A stretch of 64,000 nt of DNA, taken from Hymenobacter sp. BRD67. GTDB taxonomy: Bacteria; Bacteroidota; Bacteroidia; Cytophagales; Hymenobacteraceae. Positions 46,685 through 57,277 of this stretch are shown piece after piece. The notes beneath the pieces are model-generated. The model was given only the letters and a program-made list of their open reading frames with translations, was not told the DNA's origin and searched no databases. The position numbers and the translations under genes were made by a program. Numbering within the stretch: position 1 is the first letter of the stretch; every line of letters begins with the position of its first letter. The stretch spans positions 124,001 through 188,000 of the forward strand of contig NZ_CP053904.1 of assembly GCF_013256425.1 (NCBI RefSeq), read 5' to 3'.

Positions 46685-49600
46685 CTACTCTTTGAGCAGG
46701 CGCTGCATGACTCTCAGGGGAGTATTTTGAATAATAAGCTGGTAGAGGCCGCTGCGAAGGTCAGCCACCGCGAGCTCGTGGGCCAAGCCGCCGGCCAGGC
46801 TCAGCACCTGTACCACGCGGCCGGTAGCATCGAGCATGGTTACCTGATACGGCCCGGCAGGCAGCTGAGTCATGTCGAGGGTAGTCGAGGCCTGGGCCGG
46901 ATTGGGGTAAAGCGCCACCTGCATCGTGAGCGCGGGCGGGGCAAACGTCACCACCTGTACCGGGCTGTAGCTGGCTTTGCCACGCTGGTCCAGCTGCTGC
47001 AAGCGGTAGTACACCGTACCGAGGTGCAGCCGTCCCACACCGGCATCATCATAGGCATAGCGGTGGGATAGCGCCGAGGTGGCTGCGCCCGCTATGAACG
47101 TGAGCGTTTCGAAGCGGAGACCATCGAACGAGCGCTCTACCCCGAAGCCGCTGTTGGCAAGCTCCTGTGCCGTGGTCCAGCGCAGCTGCCCATCGACGCC
47201 CGCAGCCGTAGCCGTGAAGCTCGTGAGCACCACCGGCAGCGGGTAGTTGCCGATTTGCAGGTTCACCGTCTGGGTTGTGATGCCCCCGTTGGCATCCACG
47301 GTCCGGATGCCCACCGGGTACGTGCCGGCCAGCAGCATCTGGCGGTCGAGCACGCGCACCTGGCCCGTTTCGGCATCCAACTCGAGGCCGGGCGCGAGGC
47401 TGCCGCTGCTCACGCTGGCCGTGCGCACCCCGTTATCGGTGAGGGCCGCCGCGCTGTTGTACACGCTGCTGTTGGCATCGACCACGTTGGCAATTGCGTC
47501 GCCGTCCTGGTATTCGTTAGCGCCGCCTTTCAGCGGCGTGCTAGTGTACACCGACGCATTATCCTGGCCAATGGCAATCTCGTACAGGGCTGGCTTCGAC
47601 ACGGCTCCGGCATTGTCGGTAGCGGTGAAGGTGAAGAAGGCGTTGCCCACAGACGTAGCGGCCGGGTCGAAGGTGAGGCTGCTTATATCGGCAAGGGCGA
47701 TAGACTGCCCGGCTGCGACAGGGGTACCGTTGAGAGCCAATACCCCGGCTGCCGCCGCTGGCAGCGTCGTAACAGTGAAGGAAGCCACGGCACCATCGAG
47801 GTCAATACCGCTGATGGCACCCAGGGGGAGCGCATCGGCGGTATTACCGGCCGGCGATTGCAGGCGGTTGAACCGGGCGTTAGCTACCGGGAACTGGTTG
47901 GCCAGGGTAGTGAGCACCGGCGAGGTGTTGTTGGCCGTTCCCCACTTACTTCAGTCGTCGTTGTGCTGACGGCAGCCGTCAGGGTCTGGGCCGTGGTCGG
48001 GAAGGTGAAGGAGATGGTATTAGCTACAGTGCCAGGACTGCCTACTGACTGCTTGGCAATGCCGGGGAAGGTAACCAGGCCGCCAGTGGGGTTGTAGCTG
48101 CCGCCGCCCGAGGCCGTCACGTCGGTGAGGCCGGTAGGCAATTGTACGGTTTGGCTCACGCTGTTGGCCGGCGAAGGCCCGTTGTTTAGGGCAATCACCT
48201 GGTAGGTAACCACGCTGCCGGGCAGCGTCTGAGCCGGGCCACTGAGCTGAATGGCTACGTCGGCAATGGGCTGAATAGCAACGCTGAACGACTGCTGGTT
48301 ATTGCTGGCCACCGGGTCAGAGTACACACCATCGATGAGGGCCGTGGCCACGAGCGGGTCGTTGAGCGGGTTGTTGACGGTAATCCGGTACGTACTGCTG
48401 GTGCCGCCCATCTGGTTGAGTATGCTCGGGAAGGTAACAACTCCTGTGGCGGCATCATAGGCACCCGCCAGCACGCTACTGGTGGCATCGCGCACCACTA
48501 CACTGAGACCGGCTGGCAGGCTCACGCGCTCCTGCATAGCGGAGGCGACGGTGCCGGCATTGGTAGCCACTACCGTAAACACCACCGGCTGCCCGGCCTG
48601 CTGCGTGGTAATCGGCGAGTTGTTGCTGTCCGTGGCCGTAATGGTGGTCTGCAAATCGACCTGAGTGCTGGTAGCGGGCTGTACTACGGCAATGGGGCCG
48701 CCGGCATTATTGCTCAGAATAGGGTCGTTGGTGGCCCGCGATACGTTGGCCACCCCGGCGGCGCCAATAATGGGCCGGTCGGGCACGGTAATCGTTACGG
48801 TCTGGGTTACGGTGCCGGCAGCACCCACCGCCTGGTTGGTAATAGTAGGGAAGGTGATGATGCCCGTCGTCTGGTCATATACGCCCCCGCCCGACGCCAC
48901 TACCGTGCCCAGGTAAGTAGTGATGCGCAGCTCCGGGGTGCTGCTCAGTGCCTCGGCCGGTCCGTTATTCGTAAAGGATACTGCGTAGGTGGCTGGGTTA
49001 CCCAGAATAGGCGCCGCGGGGCCGTTCACGCTCACTACAATATCGGTGTTCCACTTCACGGCGGTTGCCACGGCTACCGTGTTGTTGGTGCGCACGCTTT
49101 CGGGCGTGGTAGTGCTGACGGTAGCCGTGTTTGCAAACGTTGTGGGGGCGGGCGTATCCGTCGATTTAATAGCCGGCATCTTGTAGGTAATCGTATTCGT
49201 TACCACGTTGTTCGCGTCCTGCGAGGCGATGGCCGGAAAGGTAATTACCCCGATGCCGGGGCATAGGTGCCTCCGCCCGTGCTCGTAACCATCTGGGGGT
49301 CGAGGCCCGCCGGAATCGTAACGGTCTGCACCACATTGGTGGCGGGTACCGGGCCGTTATTGATGGTATTCACGGTGAGGGTAACTACCTGGCCGGCTGA
49401 GGCAGTAGAAGGCGCAATCAGGGTAGTAGCTACATCGGTCAGCAGATTAACATCTATGGTAGAGGTGGCCGTATTGTCGCCGGGTACCGGGTCGGAGGTG
49501 GCGGCCGAAACGCTGGCCAGCGCCGCGATGGAGCCGGCGGCCGGGGCCGTCAGGGTAATAGTGTTAGTGACGCTGGTGCCGCTCACGAGCGAGCCGATGG

Positions 49601-52600
49601 CGAACGTTGCCACACCGGTAGCCGGGGTGTAGGTTCCGCTGCCGAGAGGCTCACCCCGGTAAGGCCGACGGGCAGCGACACCTGCTGCACCACGCCCGTG
49701 GCTGCCTGCGGGCCATTATTGCCCGTGGTAATCGTGAACGAGACAGGCGTGCCCGGGGCTACGTTTTTATCCGAAGGCGCTGCTTTGGTAAAAATGTTGG
49801 CCTGGTCGGTAGTGGCCGGGCTGCTGGTAGTGGCCGGCGCCGTGTAGAGGTTGTTGCTGTTGCTTTCAGCGGTAGCCGTCGTCACGTTGGCAGTGGCTGT
49901 AAAGCCCGAAGCCGGCGCCGCAAAGCTTGCAGTGTTATATATAGTGGCGCCGCTGAGCAATACGGGAATGGCTGGAAACGTAACCACGCCCGACGGCGCA
50001 TCGTAGCTGCCGTTGTTTGAGGCAAACACCCCGGCCAGGTTGGCAGGCAGCTGCACGGTTTGCACGACCGCTGTGGCGGCCGATACCGCCGTGGCCGGGC
50101 CGCTGTTGGCCGTAAGCACCGTAAAGGTGGCCAGGTTGCCGGCCACCACGGCCGTGGGGCCGCTGAGCGTAGTGGTAACATCGGCCACCGGCGTAACGCT
50201 GATGGTGGCCGTGCTCTGATTATTATCCGACTGCCCCGAGAAAATCGTGGCGTCGTTCATATTCGAGGTTGCCGTAACCGGTCCGCGCGCTGGAGCGGTG
50301 AACGCGACCGTCGAAGACGCATTGGCATTAGGGGCGAGGTCGGGGCAGGTCGCGTAGCTTACAATGCCGGTGGCCGGGTCGTAGGTGCCGCCGTTGGAAG
50401 CAGTTACGTTCAGCAGGCCTGGTGGCAGCAGCACGCGCCGCGTTACGCCGGTCGATAGCGAAGGGCCGTAGTTGATGAACGTAACGTTGAACGTGCCCGT
50501 AGCGCCGGCCGTCACCGTGCCCGCCTGCGGCGTCACGATGCTGGCCACGTCGGCCACGCTGTTAATGGTGGCGCCAATAGACGCATTATCGGGGGCAGTG
50601 CCGCTGCCGCTGCCAGAGTCCTGCTGGCTGTCGGTGACGATTGCGTTCTGAACTGTTACGCCGGAGCCTTCCGGCAGCACCGGCGCAATAAAGCTCACCC
50701 GGTAAAAGCGGGCGTCGCGGGTAGGCATTGACGCTACGGTTGGGAACGTAATAATGCCAGTGCCCGCATCGTAGGGGTAGGTGGTTCCATCAGGAAAGAA
50801 TACGTTAGCCGCAGCGACCCCGGCGGGGAGCGTTGCCGTCATGCGCACATTGCTGGCCGCGGCCGGACCGTTGTTGGCAAATACGAGAGAATAAATTCCT
50901 GTCTGGCGGCCGGCATTCATCGTGGAGAGGCCTGATACGCCCGCCACTACATCGGCATAGCCCGTAATGGAGGTAGTAGCCGAGCTGGTATTGTTGTCGG
51001 TTACGGGCTCTCCCGTGGCGGTGGTGATAGCGGCCGTAGTGGTTACGGATGCCGTGCCGGGCACCGTGAACGAGATGTTGTAGGGCGTGCTGGTGCCCGC
51101 GGCCAGTGAGGGCTGGGTCGGATAGGTAACCGTTACATTGCCGGTCGTCGGGTCGGGAGAACTGATGCTGGTGCTGCCCGTGGCTACGATGCCCGTTGCG
51201 GGCTTGTACTTATCGCCCGTGGCCAGCGTCACAACCTGCGTAACGCTGGCTGCCGGCTGCCCGCCGTTGTTGGTGAAGGTAACCGTGGCAGTAGCGGTAC
51301 TAGCTGCCGCCGCCGTGGCCGGGGCCGTCACAACAGCCAATACATCGGTGCTGCAATTGATGCCTGCCGCGCTGTTGGCGATGCTGGTACTAACCTGCGT
51401 ATTAGTCAGGCCAACCGTGCCGGCTTCGGCATTAAAGGCTACGCCGCCGGCGGTAGTGCCATTGGCGCCCCTGCCACTGCCTGGCTACCCGGAGCGGCGT
51501 TGGTGAAAATAACGCCGCCCCGCCGCCCCGCCGGGGCCGTGCGGACCTTGGGCCGTAGTAGCAGTATTGCTGCCGCCGTTGCCACCGGTGGCCGAAAGCG
51601 ACAGCTGGCCCAGGGAGGCCGTATTAGTAGCCGTAACCAGAATAGCGCCGCCGGCCCCGCCGCCGCCGCTGCCGTCGTTTGCTACGGTGCTGCTGGCGCT
51701 GGCCCCATTGGCCAGAATGCTGCCGAAGCCCGCCACCGAGCCCGTGCGTACCAGCACAATGCCGCCGCCGGTGGCCCCGCTGCTGGCGTAGCCCGTAAGC
51801 GGGCCATCGCCGGTACCATCGTTGCTGGAGCCGGCGCCGCCGCCGCCACCCAGAATCAGGCGGTTGGTGCTTACCAGGTCAAGGGGTAGACCCGATTCGC
51901 CACCTGTGGCCACATTGCTGCTCCAGGTGTTGCCGCCGTGACCACCACGGGCCCCGTTGCCGCCGCCACCGCCGCCGCTGTTCATGGTGTTGCTGGTGGC
52001 ATCCCCATCGGTGCCGCCGCCGCCCGCGTTGCCAGGGCCGCCTCGTGCCGAGCTACCGTTGGGGTAACCATCAACGCCCGTGTCGAATAAGGACGTGCCA
52101 TTGTTTACGTAGCGGGGAGTGCCGACTACGCCTTCCCCTTTCATCGCGTGGGCGCCTACCTGCGTGGTGCCGCTTGCCGGCGCTGGCGCACGATAATCGA
52201 GGGTTGTAGTACCGGTGGTGCCTTTGAGGCGCTGGCCGGCCCCGCCCGGAAGCCCTTGCCCGAGGCATCGAGCCTGGCGCCGGGAGCAAAGCTGAGCTTG
52301 CCGGTAATGTCGAGGGCCAGCAGGCCCCCGTTTTGCCATCCCAGGCCGCGGGGGCAATAGTGCCGCTCACGGTCAGGTTCTGATACTGCGGAATGCGCAC
52401 TACCTGAAAGCGGCGCTGGCCGGCCGAGGTAGTGGCATCGGCGTTCTGGTAGCTAAATTTAAGGCCGGTGGCCAGCTGAATGGTACCGCCCGCGGCGGTT
52501 ACGGTGGGGGCGGTATCAAGCACTTTTACGTACTCGTACTGGCCGGCCGTGAAGTTGGTGCTCAGGTTACCAAAGCCGCCACCACCAGGCTGGCCGTCGC

Positions 52601-55137
52601 CGTACGAGTCGGTATTGGTTGCATCAATGTCGGCGCCCTGCATCTGAATAACGAGCAGCAAGTCGCCGGGCTTGATGTCAGTGGCCGCTCCCGTAGCTGC
52701 CCCACTGCGATGGACGTGGCGTTCACGGCCAGGGTCTGATTGGCTGCGGGGTAATAAGCGTTGGGGTTGGTGCTGATGGTTGGCGACAAGTCCTGTCCCG
52801 GCGTAGCGCACGCGGCCGCTATGCCGGCCAGTCCCGTACGCGTAATAGTAGTAGCGATACTCGCGCTGTTATTGGTCAGGTCCTGGTCCGGGATGCTGGC
52901 GCTGCTACTATTTGCCGTAACCGTAATAGAGCTGGGAGAGCCCTGCACAACCAATGAAAAGCTGCTGAGGGTGCTGGCTCCGGCCGCCAGGGCAAATGTG
53001 TTGAAGGTAACTACGCCCGTGGTGGCATTGTAGCTGCCATTTGTCATTGAAACACTGCTAAATGGCGGCTTGCTCGAAAGCGTTACCGTAGCAGCTACAT
53101 CACTCACGGCGGCCCCGCTGCGGTTGGTAGTCGTGGTGTTATAAAAGCGCGTCTGGCCCTCCGCTGCCTTAGCCGGCCCCAGATAAGCGTGGCCAGGTCG
53201 GCCCCGGCCGTCACCGGTATGGTATAGGTAGCCTGGTTGGAGGTGGCGCCCACATCGTCGGTAGCCAGGTAGCTAAAGGTGGCATTGCCCACAAATGAGC
53301 CCACCGGCACAAACGTGAGCTGGTAGCCAGGACTACCAGCCGTGGCCGATGTCGGCACCGTGAAGGTAGTGCCCGCTGTGGCGGCTGTGGTGCTGCCGTT
53401 CACGTAAATTGAGCCTTGCGAGCCTGGGTTCGGCACGCTCACTAGCGTGTACGAAACGATAGTCGTGTTGCCAGTGCTCGCATCGGCATCGCTGGCATTG
53501 AGCGGGGCAATGGCGGTGGGCGTAGTGGTACTGCTCAGAATAGCCGTCGGGTTGGTTACGGCGTTGGCTACCGGGGCCGTATTCTGCGTGGTGCGCGCAG
53601 TGGCCTGGTTGTTGGCCGTGTTGGGGTCGACGGCGGTAGCGCTCACGTTGCTGATGGCGCTCACGCCGCCCGCGCTGGCTGGCGGCATCGTAAAGCTCAC
53701 CACGTTGGCGACCGAGCCGTTCACGGCCAGGCTGCTGATGGCGGGCAGCGTCAGCACCCCCGTTGTACTGTTGTAGGCGGCGCCGGCTGCTACGCCGTTC
53801 AGTAGCACATTGGGGGTATAGCCCGCCGCCGTGGGCAGCGTCAGGGTCAGCGTGGGCGTCACGCTCGCGGGCACGTCGGTGTTGCCGTTGTTAGTAGTCG
53901 TTACGGTGTAGCTTACCGAGGTGCCGGCCCGCGCCCGGGGCTGGGTATTGGTGATAGTGGTCTGAATATCAGCCTGAGCGCACCAGGCTATCGACGGAAA
54001 CACAATCAGCTGGCTGGACGGGTCCGTCTGGGTAGTGGCCGGATTGCGGTACGTCATCACGAGCCGGGTAATGGGCTGCGGAAATGAAAGCAATACATCG
54101 GTAGCCGCCGAGGCTGCGCTATTGCTAGTGCCAGTGAGCGTGTTGTTGCTGAATGAGTTAGTGCTGCCTGTCGAAACGTTGGCCGTCGGAATAGTTACCA
54201 GGTTATTACTGGCATCATATCCCTGCAGCGTCAGTTGGTCGATGTAGCCCGTGCCGTTATCAATATCGCCAATCGACAGCGTAAAATTGGCCAGTGCCCG
54301 GCTGAAGGTAAAGGTGGTCACGGTCGTGGTCGCGGCCGTCGAAGTATAATCCTCAGCCCATACCAGACCCTTGCCCGGCACAGCCGCCTGGTCCGATACA
54401 AAGAAAATATCGGTCGTGGTCGGCGAGGCAGCGTAGGGTGTGCCGGTCGGGTTGGCCGTAATAGTTACGCCATCAATAACCACCGAGCGGTTCACTTTCC
54501 AGTCTTCGCCCTCCGTGCGAGCGTAGTAGCTCAGCACGTTGGCCTGGCCCGCGCCTGCGCCACACACCGCCTTGCTCACCGGCACCCCGTAGGTAGTAGC
54601 CGTCGAAACGTTGCCAAGGTTGTCTTTGGCCTTGTACTGAAAAACGGCAGTGCCAAAGTAGCCCGCCACCGGCTTGAAGGTAAGGTTGCCGGCATTAGCG
54701 GCCGCAATTACCGTAGTAGTCGTAAGGGTAGTGCCATTGAGCTTGAGCACCCCCGCCGTTGCGGGCGGCAGCGTCGATACCGTGTACGATACAATCGAAT
54801 TGCCGGCGTCGGCCGTGGCCGCCAGCGGCACGGCCAGCGGCGTATCGCCGTACGTGTTCAGCACAATCTGGCTGGTGCGCGCCAGCGCTACCGGCACCGC
54901 CAGTACGCTGGCCGTCCCGCTTACTCCTTTGGCGGCCGATTTGGAGCCGGTGCCACGAGCCACCGTCTTGCCGGAGGGCGTGTACACATCGGCTCCGCCG
55001 GTCTGCGCCTGCGCCACCGGGCCGGCCAGCCCGAGGCCGATTAACAGCAGCCACCAGTTGCTGCCTGCTCGCCGATGCTGGGGGGTGCCCCGGCTGGCCG
55101 AGGCCGCTGTATGAGGAACGCGTAGTGGTTTCTGCAT
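46685..55137 (-). CDS. Giant T9SS-secreted adhesin with DUF11-type repeats, about 2,820 residues (ten frame breaks)
   Basis: A run of apparently separate open frames joins into one gene of 8,453 bp. Adding one base at each of ten C runs (near 53177, 52700, 52325, 52240, 51526, 51518, 51468, 49642, 49248, 47940) gives 8,463 bp, an exact multiple of three, with conserved sequence continuing across each join. Order: signal peptide (NWWLLLIGLGLAGPVAQAQ), cadherin-like repeat, an anchor-like domain, two DUF11-like repeats, a Gly-rich PE-like region (residues about 900-1200), seven or eight further DUF11 repeats (pattern NNGP..A......LP.GL......GG.Y....G...FP), a tandem-95 repeat and a T9SS type A tail (VALYPNPAQASTTLDM). 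Probably a surface adhesin. Confidence 0.85.
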
Positions 55138-55225
55138 AAAGAGTGGTAAGAAGAAAATAGTAAATGCCGGATAGCTGGTCAGTAGCCCACGCCAGGCCTT
55201 AGCAATAGAATAAGCCAGGCCTTTA

Positions 55226-55252
55226 TTTGTGCTTTTTCCCGTAAAGCACAAA
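55226..55252. repeat. 10-bp inverted repeat over the giant-gene start site
   Basis: TTTGTGCTTT (55226-55235) and AAAGCACAAA (55243-55252) are perfect complements with a 7-bp loop. The repeat overlaps the -7 box (55249-55256) and the predicted transcription start of the giant gene. It could be a repressor site or form a hairpin at the 5' end of the mRNA. Confidence 0.6.
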
Positions 55253-55306
55253 TTTCCAGGGCATTTAGCGCGCGCGCCTGCCCAATGCCTACCCTATTTG
55301 CGGGTC
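55249..55306 (-). promoter_or_regulatory. Dyad-activated promoter (copy 3) of the giant surface protein
   Basis: Minus strand: dyad GACCCGCAAATAGGGTA at 55306-55290, exactly 33 bp, then GAAATTTG at 55256-55249. The dyad is identical over 17 bp to copy 4, which faces the opposite direction. The predicted leader to ATG 55137 is about 107 nt. Confidence 0.75.
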
Positions 55307-55442
55307 AAGGGCACCAAGCCAGTCTGAGAAAGCTCAGGGCTGCTCCCGCAGCGTTTTTTACTCGCGGCTGAGTAGCAGCCGTCTGGCGGGACTCTCCCAG
55401 CTTATTCCAGTGAAAAAATATTTTCAGGTATTGCACAGCCCA

Positions 55443-55500
55443 GACCCGCAAATAGGGTAGGCGCTGTGCCAAGCGCTTAGCCACCCATTTTTTACCTTTG
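55443..55500 (+). promoter_or_regulatory. Dyad-activated promoter (copy 4) of the NarL-type regulator
   Basis: Plus strand: dyad GACCCGCAAATAGGGTA at 55443-55459, exactly 33 bp, then a perfect -7 box TACCTTTG at 55493-55500. The predicted leader to ATG 55644 is about 139 nt. It contains CTATCTAC twice, at 55513-55520 and 55531-55538. Confidence 0.8.
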
Positions 55501-55643
55501 CCCTTGTAATACCTATCTACCGTACATAATCTATCTACTATCTGTTGAGCTATTTTCCGTGCCCAAGTGTCTCTAGCCAGGCTCTTGTTGCGGAGCCAGC
55601 TTTGCAGGATGCGCTGAGCTACGCATCTCTTATTGCTAAACAA

Positions 55644-56276
55644 ATGGTGTCATTATATTTAGCTATAGTTGAAGATGACTCAACTGTGCTTAAAGTCCTC
55701 AAAGCTTATTTCAGGCAGCAGCCCGAGATACACGACATTCTGGCAGCCGACTCAATTGAGGACTTGCTGGAGCAGCTCGAAGATTCGCTGGTGCCGCACG
55801 TAATGCTGCTCGATATCGGGCTGCCCGGCATCAGTGGCACCGAGGCCCTGCCGCTGCTCAAGGAAAAATTTCCGACCATGGAAGTCATTATGCTCACCGC
55901 CTACGAAGACGTGGAGCATATATACCAGGCGCTATGTAGTGGCGCCACGGGCTACATGGCCAAGTACACGCCCTTGCCTCAGCTCAAAGAAGCGGTGCTG
56001 GAGGTGGCGCGGGGCGGCGCGCCCATGAGCCGCGGGGTAAGCCGCAAGGTGCTTTCGCACTTCCGGCCCACGCCCACTACCCATTCCGAGCTGCTGACCC
56101 CGCGCGAGCGTCAGGTGCTGCAAGGCATAATAGACGGCCTCAGTGACAAGGAGATATCGCAGCGGCTCGATTTGTCGACCCTCACTATCCGGACCCACGT
56201 CAAGCACATTTACCGCAAAATGCGGGTCAATAGCCGCACGCAGCTGCTCAGTCAGCACCTGCGCGGAATCATCTAA
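55644..56276 (+). CDS. NarL/FixJ-family response regulator
   Basis: DNA-binding regulator of 210 residues. Receiver: MVSLYLAIVEDDSTVLKVLK, phospho-acceptor Asp in HVMLLDIGLPGISGTEALPL, Thr in VIMLTAYEDVEHIY, Lys in TGYMAKYTPLPQ. C-terminal LuxR-type HTH: LLTPRERQVLQGIIDGLSDK, EISQRLDLSTLTIRTHVKHI and YRKMRVNSRTQLLSQHL. Start at ATG 55644, matching the family; the frame opens earlier at a TTG. No kinase gene is adjacent. Its own promoter has the same dyad as three neighbouring promoters, so it is a natural candidate for the dyad-binding activator and would then be autoregulated. That link is inference. Confidence 0.93.
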   Translation: MVSLYLAIVEDDSTVLKVLKAYFRQQPEIHDILAADSIEDLLEQLEDSLVPHVMLLDIGLPGISGTEALPLLKEKFPTMEVIMLTAYEDVEHIYQALCSGATGYMAKYTPLPQLKEAVLEVARGGAPMSRGVSRKVLSHFRPTPTTHSELLTPRERQVLQGIIDGLSDKEISQRLDLSTLTIRTHVKHIYRKMRVNSRTQLLSQHLRGII

Positions 56277-56479
56277 CGCCGCGGGCCGGCGGGTGGTAGT
56301 GCGTGTTAAAGGGCCCTGCCGGTAGCAGCCGGTTGCGCCCGAGGCTGCCCATGCCGGCGATATAGTGCTGGCTGCCCCGGCTCGGGCCAGGCGTGGGCCC
56401 GGAGCTGGGGTTCAAAACGAAGCAGCTCGAGCCGGTTTCAGCCTTATGCGGCCGGCGTACGTAGTACCGGCAGGTAGTT

Positions 56480-56487
56480 TACCTTCG
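56480..56487 (+). promoter_or_regulatory. -7 box before the 61-codon frame and GAF gene
   Basis: TACCTTCG is one mismatch from TAnnTTTG and ends 3 nt before ATG 56491. It would serve the small frame and the coupled GAF gene. Confidence 0.35.
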
Positions 56488-56490
56488 CCT

Positions 56491-56676
56491 ATGCCCGACT
56501 CTGCCCTTGCTGAACGCGTCGCCGTGCCGGCCGCCACCCGGCCGCTGCCCTTTGGTTACTGGTGCGCGCTTATTATTGCCGGCGAGGGCCAGCCCGGCGG
56601 CATATTGCAGCCCTGCGCCGGCCCGACTAGCTTTATGCCAGATATAGTTCTAACACTCTCCAAGTTCTTGCTATGA
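56491..56676 (+). CDS. Possible small protein, 61 residues
   Basis: A short frame with no recognised family (segments FGYWCALIIAGEGQPGG and LQPCAGPTSFMPDIVL). Support is contextual: a promoter box 3 nt upstream and an ATGA overlap with the GAF gene start at 56673, which suggests translational coupling. It could equally be only a leader. Confidence 0.3.
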   Translation: MPDSALAERVAVPAATRPLPFGYWCALIIAGEGQPGGILQPCAGPTSFMPDIVLTLSKFLL

Positions 56677-57242
56677 CTGTGACTTCCCCCGAAGCCGCCC
56701 GCCTGGCTGCGCTCAGGCGCTACGATATCCTTGATACGCCCCCGATGGCAGCTTAAACCGCCTGGCCGCGCTGGCAGCCAAGCTATTCAACATGCCTATC
56801 GCCATCATCAGTATGGTAGATGAGGACCGCATTTGGTTTAAGTCGCACCACGGCCTTGAGGCAGAGCAGATTGAGCGGGGAGGGGCTTGTGCGACTCGGC
56901 TATTCTTTCGGAGGAAGTATACCTGGTGGAAGACACCCGGCGCGACCCCGCACCCTGACCAATCCGCTGGTAGCGGGCGAGATGGGGCTGCGCTTTTATG
57001 CCGCCGCTCCGCTCACTACCCACGACGGCTACAAATTAGGCACGTTCTGCCTCATCGACCAGAAGCCGCGCTACCTCAACCAGGACCAGAAACTCATGCT
57101 GCAAGACCTGGCTACCATTGCCATGGATGAGATTGAGCTGCGCCTGGCTGCCCGCACTACGCTGGCGGCCAGTGTGCGCCGCATACAAGAGCTGGAGCAG
57201 GAACTGGCCGCTACCCGCCCGGCCACTCCGCAGAAAGAATAG
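56673..57242 (+). CDS. GAF-domain protein (three frame breaks)
   Basis: A soluble protein of about 190 residues formed by a single GAF sensory domain, restored by adding one base at C run 56739-56743, G run 56877-56880 and C run 56945-56948. It starts EAARLAALRRYDILDTPPDG, the lead-in typical of bacterial GAF proteins. It continues FNMPIAIISMVDEDRIWFKS, GLCDSAILSEEVYLVEDTRR, NPLVAGEMGLRFYAAAPLTT, HDGYKLGTFCLIDQKPR and a C-terminal coiled coil ending RIQELEQELAATRPA. GAF domains bind small ligands or chromophores; none can be named here. No enzymatic output domain is attached. Start at ATG 56673, overlapping a short upstream frame. Confidence 0.85.
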
Positions 57243-57277
57243 CGCCCGCTTGCGGCCCGCCAGGGCCGGGCGGTTGG

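Noticed and set aside
46685..55137. Genuine programmed frameshifting or a split multi-gene cluster
   Set aside because: There are no slippery heptamers with downstream structures at the joins, and the same missing-base pattern occurs in unrelated genes across the window.
53100..55251. Several long plus-strand frames opposite the giant adhesin (for example 54235-55044)
   Set aside because: They are Arg/Gly/Ala-rich antisense frames produced by GC-rich codons; none has a domain, signal or promoter.
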